A stretch of DNA of 64,000 nt from the NCBI RefSeq assembly GCF_021726515.1, contig NZ_JAKKCJ010000001.1:620001-684000 (forward strand), read 5' to 3'. A program made the position numbers and the translations under genes. Origin of the DNA: Vibrio sp. CK2-1. GTDB lineage: Bacteria > Pseudomonadota > Gammaproteobacteria > Enterobacterales > Vibrionaceae. The notes beneath the pieces are model-generated. The model made no database searches and had not been told where the DNA came from. It saw only the letters and a list, made by a program, of their open reading frames with translations. Numbering within the stretch: position 1 is the first letter of the stretch; each line of letters begins with the position of its first letter. Below are positions 57,317-64,000 of the stretch, in pieces.

Positions 57317-59065
57317 ATGACTGTCGATACTATTGTTGTTGCTGCCTATTTTCTCTTTCTAATTGCGATTGGTTGGATGTTCCGTACTTTCACCACCTCT
57401 ACTAGTGATTACTTTAGGGGGGGAGGTAAGATGTTATGGTGGATGGTAGGTGCTACTGCCTTCATGACTCAATTCTCAGCCTGGACCTTCACCGGTGCGG
57501 CAGGGCGCGCTTATAGCGATGGCTTTGTTGTCGTGATTCTATTCTTAGCAAACGCATTTGGTTACTTCGTTAACTATATGTACTTCGCACCTAAATTCCG
57601 TCAGCTTCGTGTAGTGACTGCGATTGAAGCCATTCGTCAACGTTTTGGTAAAACTTCAGAGCAGTTTTTCACTTGGGGTGGCATGCCAGATAGCTTAATT
57701 TCTGCGGGTATTTGGCTAAATGGTCTTGCTATCTTTGTTGCAGCCGTTTTTGATATCCCAATGGAAGCAACCATTATCGTTACTGGCTTAGTGCTTATGC
57801 TGATGTCTGTAACCGGCGGCTCTTGGGCGGTTGTTGCTTCTGACTTTATGCAAATGCTCGTTATTATGGCGGTAACTATTACATGTGCCGTTGCAGCCTA
57901 CTTCCAAGGTGGTGGTATTACTAACATTGTAAATAACTTCCAAGGTGATTTCTTTGTTGGTAACAACCTGAACTACATGAGCATCTTTGTTCTTTGGGTT
58001 GTGTTTATCTTCATCAAACAGTTTGGTGTGATGAATAACTCGATTAACGCATATCGTTATTTATGTGCAAAAGACAGTGAGAATGCGCGTAAAGCGGCTG
58101 GTCTTGCTTGTGTATTGATGATTATTGGTCCTGTTATTTGGTTCCTACCTGCTTGGTATGTTGGTGCGTTTATGCCTAACTTTGCGACTGAGTATGGCGC
58201 TGTGGGCAATGATGCTGCTTACCTTGCTTTCGTACAACACATGATGCCAGCGGGTATGGTGGGCTTGTTAATGTCAGCCATGTTTGCCGCGACTATGTCT
58301 TCAATGGACTCAGGTCTAAACCGTAATGCGGGCATCTTTGTGATGAACTTCTATAGCCCGATTCTTCGTCCTCAAGCGTCACAAAAGGAATTGGTAGTAG
58401 TGAGTAAAACAACCACTATCGTGATGGGCTTTATTATCATTGCGATCGGTTTGTTTATTAACTCATTACGTCACTTAAGCCTATTTGATATCGTGTTAAA
58501 TGTGGGTGCTTTGATTGGCTTCCCAATGTTAATCCCAGTACTACTAGGTATGTGGATCCGCAAAACACCAGATTGGTCAGCTTGGACAACTCTGATTGTC
58601 GGCGGTATCGTTTCTTGGATTTTCGGTATCTCGTTACAAGCACACGATGTAGAGCACTTCTTTGGCTTAGAGCAAGCACTGACTGGACGCGAATGGTCTG
58701 ACTTGAAAGTTGCATTAAGCCTAGCAGCACACGTTGTGTTTACCGGTGGCTTCTTCCTACTGACGATGCTTTTCTACAGAGGTCGTACTCCAGAGCGTGA
58801 AGCTGAAGTAGAAAGACTATTCGAAAACTGGAACACTCCGGTTGTTTCAAGCGGCGAAGCGCAACATGATTTAGATACTAAACAACGCTCTATGCTAGGT
58901 CGATTAATCTGTACTGCTGGTTTTGGTGTCTTAGCAATGGCGCTACTACCAAATGAAATGACAGGACGTATGTTGTTCCTACTATGTGGTTCGATTGTTC
59001 TGGTTGTTGGTGTGTTGTTGGTGAATGCCTCAAAAGCACAACATCAAACGGTTACAGAATCGTAA
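57317..59065 (+). CDS. Sodium:solute symporter family transporter
   Basis: A 582-residue membrane protein with about 13-15 helices (SSS family). DYFRGGGKMLWWMVGATAFMTQFSAWTFTGAAG and MFAATMSSMDSGLNRNAGIFVMNF carry the sodium-site helices. The C-terminal cytoplasmic part (RGRTPEREAEVERLFENWNTPV) precedes two last helices. The substrate cannot be read, but its position before xdhA hints at a purine, allantoin or related nutrient. It is followed by a terminator, so xdh has its own promoter. AAAGGTCAAAAG precedes the ATG. Confidence 0.85.
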   Translation: MTVDTIVVAAYFLFLIAIGWMFRTFTTSTSDYFRGGGKMLWWMVGATAFMTQFSAWTFTGAAGRAYSDGFVVVILFLANAFGYFVNYMYFAPKFRQLRVVTAIEAIRQRFGKTSEQFFTWGGMPDSLISAGIWLNGLAIFVAAVFDIPMEATIIVTGLVLMLMSVTGGSWAVVASDFMQMLVIMAVTITCAVAAYFQGGGITNIVNNFQGDFFVGNNLNYMSIFVLWVVFIFIKQFGVMNNSINAYRYLCAKDSENARKAAGLACVLMIIGPVIWFLPAWYVGAFMPNFATEYGAVGNDAAYLAFVQHMMPAGMVGLLMSAMFAATMSSMDSGLNRNAGIFVMNFYSPILRPQASQKELVVVSKTTTIVMGFIIIAIGLFINSLRHLSLFDIVLNVGALIGFPMLIPVLLGMWIRKTPDWSAWTTLIVGGIVSWIFGISLQAHDVEHFFGLEQALTGREWSDLKVALSLAAHVVFTGGFFLLTMLFYRGRTPEREAEVERLFENWNTPVVSSGEAQHDLDTKQRSMLGRLICTAGFGVLAMALLPNEMTGRMLFLLCGSIVLVVGVLLVNASKAQHQTVTES

Positions 59066-59091
59066 TATTGCTTAAAAATTGAGCAATCAAC

Positions 59092-59119
59092 AAAACCGCT
59101 GTCTATCAGCGGTTTTTTT
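59092..59119 (+). terminator. Intrinsic terminator after the symporter gene
   Basis: AAAACCGCTG (59092-59101) pairs perfectly with CAGCGGTTTT (59107-59116), followed by TTT. Confidence 0.9.
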
Positions 59120-59173
59120 ATATCTTAAAATCATAGTGTTGCAAAATTGTTTAAAAAATGTGATCGCAAAAAC

Positions 59174-59189
59174 TTGACCGTTGGGTCAG
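59174..59189. promoter_or_regulatory. RutR-type operator before xdhA
   Basis: TTGACCGTTGGGTCAG matches the known RutR consensus TTGACCANNTGGTCAA at 11 of 14 specific positions and keeps the inverted TGACC/GGTCA arms. It lies 101 bp before the xdhA start. The RutR-like regulator gene is 5.3 kb upstream. Confidence 0.6.
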
Positions 59190-59289
59190 GAAATCCAATA
59201 CTCAATGTACAGGAAGTGAGCTATAGGTTAAACGGTACGATAAAAAAACCGTTCACAAATAGCCGATAAGTGAGCACAGGAGAAGCACT

Positions 59290-60786
59290 TTGATTACGTT
59301 TTTACTCAATCAAACACTGAAGCGTGAAACCAATATTTCACCAAATATGACAGTGTTAAATTACCTACGTACCGAGCTACATAAAACCGGCACCAAAGAA
59401 GGGTGTGGTTCTGGTGATTGTGGCGCATGTACTGTGGTACTTGGCGAGCTTGTGGATGGCAAGTTGCAATATCGTAGTGTCAATTCATGTTTGACCTTTG
59501 TGTCGTCATTACACGGCAAGCAGTTAATTACGGTCGAAGATCTTAAAAACAAACAATCACTTCACCCAGTACAGCAAGCATTGGTGGACTTTCATGGTTC
59601 GCAATGTGGCTACTGTACACCGGGCTTTATTATGTCGATGTTTGCTTTGAGTAAGAACAAACCAAGTGCCGATAAAGAAGATGTGATGGAATCCTTGGCG
59701 GGCAATCTTTGTCGCTGTACTGGTTATCGTCCGATTGTCGATGCGGCTTTATCACTAAGCTCAGATCAACCTTTGCTTGATCAATTTGCCGAGCTTGAGC
59801 AACAAACCATTGCCAAACTTGAGAAAATTGAATCTAAAACCGCACCTCTAGTGTTGGGCAATTTAACCAGTTTCTCACCAACCACGACTGATGAATTAGC
59901 TGAATTATATGAGCGTCATCCAAAAGCAAAATTGGTCGCTGGTGGTACTGATCTCGCGTTAGAAGTTACGCAATTCCACCGTGAAATTGAAACACTGATT
60001 AACGTTACTGGCGTCGCGGATATGAAAACCATTCGTGAAACCGAACAAGATATCGTGATTGGTGCCAATATGCCGATCAGCGATTGTTACGCCACACTCG
60101 CGAAATATTACCCAGATTTTGGTCACTTACTGCATCGCTTTGCGTCATTGCAAGTACGTAACCAAGGCACTATTGGGGGTAATGTTGCCAATGCGTCTCC
60201 TATTGGTGACACGCCCCCTCTTCTTATTGCGCTTAATGCCCGCCTCAAATTGCGAAAAGGGCAGCAGGTTCGAGAAGTTCAAATTGATGAATACTTTATT
60301 AATTACAAAGTGACGGTTCAGCAAGAATCTGAATTCATCGAACAAATCATTATTCCTAAGCCAGATGCTCTTGAAAATAATAATGATAAGCAGTTTTTCA
60401 GCGCCTATAAATTATCAAAACGTATCGATGATGATATTTCAGCGGTCTGCGGTGCGTTTAATTTCACCATTGAAAATGATGTGGTAGTGGATGCTCGCGT
60501 GGCATTTGGTGGAATGGCAGCAACGCCAAAACGCGCCGATCTATGTGAAAAAGCCTTAATAGGTAAAACATGGGATAAAGCGACAGTCGAAGCGGCGATG
60601 GCGCAGTTGGCGCAAGATTTTGAACCACTGTCTGACTTTAGAGCCAGTAAAGAATATCGCTCTAAAACCGCGTGCAATATGCTTCTGCGTTTTTTCCTAG
60701 AGCAACAAACTAAGGTCATGTCACAGCAAAATAGTAATAACTTTAAGCAACACAGCATTGAAACGAGGGTCACGTCTTATGTCTAA
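59290..60786 (+). CDS. xdhA: Xanthine dehydrogenase small subunit (FeS and FAD)
   Basis: A 498-residue subunit. The plant-type [2Fe-2S] domain has CGSGDCGACTVV. The helical second [2Fe-2S] domain has CGYCTPGFIMS and CRCTGYRP. The FAD-binding domain (about 195-470) has LVAGGTDLALEV and TIGGNVANASPIGD. It carries electrons from the molybdenum centre to NAD. It starts with TTG, supported by AGGAGA six bases upstream. It overlaps xdhB by 8 bp. Confidence 0.94.
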   Translation: MITFLLNQTLKRETNISPNMTVLNYLRTELHKTGTKEGCGSGDCGACTVVLGELVDGKLQYRSVNSCLTFVSSLHGKQLITVEDLKNKQSLHPVQQALVDFHGSQCGYCTPGFIMSMFALSKNKPSADKEDVMESLAGNLCRCTGYRPIVDAALSLSSDQPLLDQFAELEQQTIAKLEKIESKTAPLVLGNLTSFSPTTTDELAELYERHPKAKLVAGGTDLALEVTQFHREIETLINVTGVADMKTIRETEQDIVIGANMPISDCYATLAKYYPDFGHLLHRFASLQVRNQGTIGGNVANASPIGDTPPLLIALNARLKLRKGQQVREVQIDEYFINYKVTVQQESEFIEQIIIPKPDALENNNDKQFFSAYKLSKRIDDDISAVCGAFNFTIENDVVVDARVAFGGMAATPKRADLCEKALIGKTWDKATVEAAMAQLAQDFEPLSDFRASKEYRSKTACNMLLRFFLEQQTKVMSQQNSNNFKQHSIETRVTSYV

Positions 60787-63199
60787 TCATTCTCCAAAAT
60801 TAAGCTACGACGAGCTACTCGCACAATATAAGCAAGATCTGAAAACTGGCGTAGGCAAGTCCGTTAAACATGATAGTGCCGATAAGCAGGTGTCTGGCGA
60901 AGCGATTTATGTCGATGACCGTTTAGAGTTCCCGAATCAGTTGCATGTTTATTGCCGTTTAAGCACCGAAGCGCATGCCAAGATTGTCAGTATCAATACC
61001 GATCCTTGCTACGAATTTGATGGTGTTGAGATTGCCATTACCAGTAAAGATGTGCCGGGTGAGTTAGATATCGGTGCAGTCTTTCCTGGCGATCCATTAT
61101 TAGCCGATGGTGTCGTGGAATATTACGGCCAACCGATCATTGCGGTCGCAGCAAAAGATATGGAAACCGCACGTAAAGCAGCTTTAGCCGCTGAGATCGA
61201 ATTTGAACCACTACCGGCTATTTTGGATGTGAAAGAAGCGCTTGAGAAAAAACACTTCGTGCATGAAACCCATGTGCAACAGCGTGGTGATTATCAAGCC
61301 GCGCTCGCTTCAGCCAAACACGTATTAGAAGGTGAGCTGAATATTGGTGGTCAAGAGCATTTCTATTTAGAAACTCAAGCCAGTAGTGTCGTTCCTGCCG
61401 AAGATGGTGGGGTGATCGTTTATACCTCAACGCAAAACCCAACTGAAATTCAAAAAGTGGTGGCAGAAGTATTAGGCGTTGCGATGCACAAAGTGGTGGT
61501 AGATATGCGTCGTATGGGCGGCGGTTTTGGGGGTAAAGAAACTCAAGCCAATGCGCCAGCTTGTATTGCCGCGGTGATTGCAAGCTTGACTCAAAAGCCG
61601 ACCAAGATTCGTTTATGGCGTAATGACGATATGATCATGACTGGTAAACGTCACCCATTTTACAACCAGTACCGTATTGGCTTCGATGATGATGGACGCA
61701 TTCATGGTGCGGAGTTAATCAACTCAGGTGATTGTGGTTATTCGATTGATTTATCACACTCCATCGTCGACCGCGCTATGTTCCACTCAGACAATGCTTA
61801 TTATCTAGGTGATGCCAAGGTCGTGGGCAATCGCTGTAAAACCAATACCGCTTCCAATACCGCTTACCGTGGTTTCGGTGGCCCGCAAGGCATGATGACC
61901 ATTGAACACATCATGGATGAAATTGCCCATTATCTTGGGAAAGATCCGTTGGAAATTCGTAAAGCAAACTACTACGGCGGAGAAGGTCGTGATACCACTC
62001 ACTACTATCAAAAAGTAGAAGATAACTGCTTACTAGAAATCACAGAAGAACTAGAAAAAACCAGTGAATATCAAAAACGCCGTAAAGAAATAGCGGAATT
62101 TAATGCCAATAGTCCAATCTTGAAAAAGGGCATTGCATTAACCCCTGTGAAGTTTGGTATTTCATTTACCGCGACCTTCTTAAACCAAGCCGGTGCGCTG
62201 ATTCATATCTATACCGATGGCAGTATTCACCTGAACCACGGTGGTACGGAAATGGGGCAAGGTTTGAATACCAAAGTGGCGCAGATTGTCGCGCAAGAGT
62301 TCAGTGTTGATATCGACCAAATTCAAATCACGGCAACCAATACTGACAAAGTACCAAACACCTCGCCAACTGCGGCGTCATCGGGTACTGATTTGAACGG
62401 TAAAGCGGCGCAAAATGCTGCGATGACGATTAAAGAACGTTTAGTTGAGTTCGCTGCAAATCACTACAAAGTGACTCCAGAAGAAGTCATATTCAACAAT
62501 GGAGTAGTGGAAGTACGCGATCAATTGATCCCGTTTGCTGAATTTGTCCAGCAGGCGTATTTCAACCAAGTATCGCTGTCGAGTACGGGCTTCTACCGTA
62601 CGCCGAAGATTCATTATGATCATGAAAAAGCTCGCGGTCGTCCATTCTATTACTTTGCTTATGGCGTGTCGTGCTCAGAAGTGATTGTCGATACCTTAAC
62701 CGGTGAGTACAAAATTCTACGTACTGATATTTTGCATGATGTTGGCGCATCGCTAAACCCTGCGATAGATATTGGTCAGATAGAGGGCGGCTTTATACAA
62801 GGTGTCGGTTGGCTGACAACTGAAGAATTGGTGTGGAATGAAAAAGGGCGCTTAATGACCAGTGGCCCAGCAAGCTACAAAATTCCTGCCATTGCCGATA
62901 TGCCAATCGATTTTAGAACCAATATCGTGCAAAACCGCAGCAACCCAGAAGATACCGTGTTCAACTCGAAAGCCGTCGGTGAGCCACCGTTTATGCTAGG
63001 CATGTCGGTATGGAGTGCGCTCAAAGATGCCGTACATGCAGTAGCCCTTGAGAATACTCAAGAAGGTGAAAGAGTCACTGTACACCTTGATACGCCAGCC
63101 ACACCAGAGCGAGTGCTATGGGCAATGGAAAAGGCGAGAGCGGGTAATACAACTACGGCGACAAGTGTGTTGACGGATACTCATCGTGTGAAAGCCTAG
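60779..63199 (+). CDS. xdhB: Xanthine dehydrogenase large subunit (molybdopterin)
   Basis: An 806-residue catalytic subunit oxidising hypoxanthine and xanthine to urate. Mo-cofactor motifs are MGGGFGGKETQ, TAYRGFGGPQGM and TSPTAASSGTDLNGKAAQNA. The catalytic Glu lies in KAVGEPPFMLG. An ARGRPFYYFAYG segment is typical of XdhB. The ATG at 60779 follows GAGGGTCACGTCTT; the earlier in-frame start lies deeper inside xdhA. The 3' flank is a ten-unit tandem repeat. Confidence 0.95.
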   Translation: MSNHSPKLSYDELLAQYKQDLKTGVGKSVKHDSADKQVSGEAIYVDDRLEFPNQLHVYCRLSTEAHAKIVSINTDPCYEFDGVEIAITSKDVPGELDIGAVFPGDPLLADGVVEYYGQPIIAVAAKDMETARKAALAAEIEFEPLPAILDVKEALEKKHFVHETHVQQRGDYQAALASAKHVLEGELNIGGQEHFYLETQASSVVPAEDGGVIVYTSTQNPTEIQKVVAEVLGVAMHKVVVDMRRMGGGFGGKETQANAPACIAAVIASLTQKPTKIRLWRNDDMIMTGKRHPFYNQYRIGFDDDGRIHGAELINSGDCGYSIDLSHSIVDRAMFHSDNAYYLGDAKVVGNRCKTNTASNTAYRGFGGPQGMMTIEHIMDEIAHYLGKDPLEIRKANYYGGEGRDTTHYYQKVEDNCLLEITEELEKTSEYQKRRKEIAEFNANSPILKKGIALTPVKFGISFTATFLNQAGALIHIYTDGSIHLNHGGTEMGQGLNTKVAQIVAQEFSVDIDQIQITATNTDKVPNTSPTAASSGTDLNGKAAQNAAMTIKERLVEFAANHYKVTPEEVIFNNGVVEVRDQLIPFAEFVQQAYFNQVSLSSTGFYRTPKIHYDHEKARGRPFYYFAYGVSCSEVIVDTLTGEYKILRTDILHDVGASLNPAIDIGQIEGGFIQGVGWLTTEELVWNEKGRLMTSGPASYKIPAIADMPIDFRTNIVQNRSNPEDTVFNSKAVGEPPFMLGMSVWSALKDAVHAVALENTQEGERVTVHLDTPATPERVLWAMEKARAGNTTTATSVLTDTHRVKA

Positions 63200-63202
63200 C
63201 TT

Positions 63203-63272
63203 CGAGACACGAGACACGAGACACGAGACACGAGACACGAGACACGAGACACGAGACACGAGACACGAGACA
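63203..63272. repeat. Ten perfect tandem copies of CGAGACA
   Basis: Seventy bases are an uninterrupted run of the heptamer CGAGACA, starting 4 bp after the xdhB stop and ending 107 bp before the xdhC start. Perfect identity implies recent slippage. It lies between cotranscribed genes. Confidence 0.95.
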
Positions 63273-63379
63273 TTTTTGTCAGCGATAGACTTGTTGTCAA
63301 AGTTTCTTTTCGGCTCCCGAGCGGAGCGTCCTCAGCTCTCGTAACTCGGTTTGGTAATCAATATTTGTAAGGATGCAGT

Positions 63380-64000
63380 ATGGGTAATCATCAATCGCAT
63401 AAACCAACAAGCCAAGTCTCTTGGATCCAACAACTCGCCTTGTTAGAGCAACAAGGTGAAGAGTGTATTTTGGTTTCCGTATTGGAAGACAAAGGCTCAG
63501 TGCCTCGTGACGCAGGAACTAAGATGATCGTCACTCGCAAAGAGCTTTATGCCACGATTGGTGGCGGTCACTTAGAGCACCTTGCCACAAAAATGGCGCG
63601 TGAAATGTTGATGAAAATTTGTAATGGGCAAACGGATAATAAAATCCATATTGAACGCTTTAATCTAGGCGCACGCTTAGGGCAATGTTGTGGCGGTATG
63701 GCAACCTTGAGCTTTGAACCGATTGGTTTTAATCAACATCATCTCGTGCTATTTGGGGCAGGGCATGTCGCCAAAGCGTTAGTGAATATTGTGCAAACCT
63801 TGCCGTTTAAAATCACCTGGATCGATGAGCGTGAAGCCGAGTTCCCAACGCAGCTTGCGCCGAATGTTCATAAGTTAGTCAGTGATGATCCGGTGGGTGA
63901 AATTAAGCACATGCCAGCCAATAGCTACTACCTGGTGATGACGCATAATCATCAGCTTGATTTTGATTTAGCGCGTGAAATTTTAACTCACGATAAGTTT
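63380..64000 (+). CDS. xdhC: Xanthine dehydrogenase accessory protein XdhC, 3' end outside window
   Basis: The first 207 residues are present, with the frame open to the window end. EDKGSVPRDAGTKMIVTRKELYATIGGGHLEHLA and LGARLGQCCGG are XdhC motifs; the Cys pair is needed for Mo-cofactor sulphuration and delivery. A Rossmann part begins at VLFGAGHVAKALV. XdhC hands sulphurated molybdenum cofactor to XdhB. AAGGATGCAGT precedes the ATG. It is separated from xdhB by 180 bp holding the heptamer repeat, unusually far for this operon. Confidence 0.92.
   Translation, partial: MGNHQSHKPTSQVSWIQQLALLEQQGEECILVSVLEDKGSVPRDAGTKMIVTRKELYATIGGGHLEHLATKMAREMLMKICNGQTDNKIHIERFNLGARLGQCCGGMATLSFEPIGFNQHHLVLFGAGHVAKALVNIVQTLPFKITWIDEREAEFPTQLAPNVHKLVSDDPVGEIKHMPANSYYLVMTHNHQLDFDLAREILTHDKF

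Noticed and set aside
60405..60773. Minus-strand 122-codon open frame opposite xdhA
   Set aside because: It is antisense to the conserved FAD domain end of XdhA and lacks any recognisable motif.
63203..63272. Possible CRISPR array
   Set aside because: The heptamer units are directly adjacent with no spacers, and no cas genes are present. It is a simple tandem repeat.

Overview
The window looks like a chromosomal segment of a Vibrionaceae gammaproteobacterium, probably a Vibrio. The grounds are the moderate, AT-leaning base composition, the family-level protein matches, an orphan hcp-vgrG-PAAR type VI cluster behind a sigma-54-like promoter, a SlyA/YdhJ/YdhK-like block, a TRAP dicarboxylate transporter and a complete astADBE set. 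These assignments come from motif and family recognition by eye; no database search was run. No rRNA, tRNA, CRISPR array, integrase or transposase gene was seen.

Layout. 1-5.1 kb: the end of a secreted His/Cys-rich protein, a DUF2301 membrane protein, an M14 metallopeptidase, a DUF6279 lipoprotein and periplasmic CpdB. 5.1-7.8 kb: a HicAB toxin-antitoxin pair whose toxin is shortened, then a zinc-starvation operon (COG0523 GTPase and DUF1826) behind a perfect Zur-type palindrome. 7.8-10.2 kb: repeat elements and a solitary 612-residue protein with a PD-(D/E)xK nuclease signature. 10.3-13.3 kb: DctPQM TRAP transporter. 13.6-18.2 kb: MacA-MacB-outer-membrane-factor efflux operon. 18.2-19.2 kb: YhhX-like oxidoreductase. 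19.5-23.6 kb: hcp, vgrG, PAAR and a Sel1-repeat protein with no recognisable effector. 23.7-28.2 kb: a diguanylate cyclase and the membrane PQQ glucose dehydrogenase. 28.4-31.0 kb: a SlyA-like regulator with an HlyD/FUSC efflux pair. 31.5-36.4 kb: arginine succinyltransferase pathway genes astADBE. 36.4-39.4 kb: three lipoproteins and trhO. 39.5-43 kb: an ascorbate-type PTS with a CRP site, a phage-like duplicated-domain protein and YefM-YoeB. 43-45.8 kb: an adenosine-deaminase-family protein, a dense cluster of short interspersed repeats and an unknown membrane protein.

46-64 kb reads as a purine and glyoxylate utilisation region. A GntR/FCD regulator, a GlcG-like protein and malate synthase lie on the minus strand. 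On the plus strand are glyoxylate carboligase, hydroxypyruvate isomerase and tartronate semialdehyde reductase, then a RutR-like TetR regulator, MarC, YegS, an aromatic amino acid permease, a sodium:solute symporter and xanthine dehydrogenase xdhA-xdhB-xdhC (cut by the window end). A near-consensus RutR-type palindrome sits before xdhA. ATTGTATACAAT palindromes fitting a GntR/FCD regulator sit before gcl. Both glyoxylate exits, via malate and via glycerate, are therefore side by side. Uricase, allantoinase and glycerate kinase are not in the window.

The most interesting unexplained items are the lone nuclease-like gene, a four-copy palindromic repeat family seen here in two orientations, ten perfect 7-bp tandem repeats between xdhB and xdhC, the internally shortened HicA, the effector-less type VI cluster, and a strongly folded intergenic stretch after the tartronate semialdehyde reductase gene.
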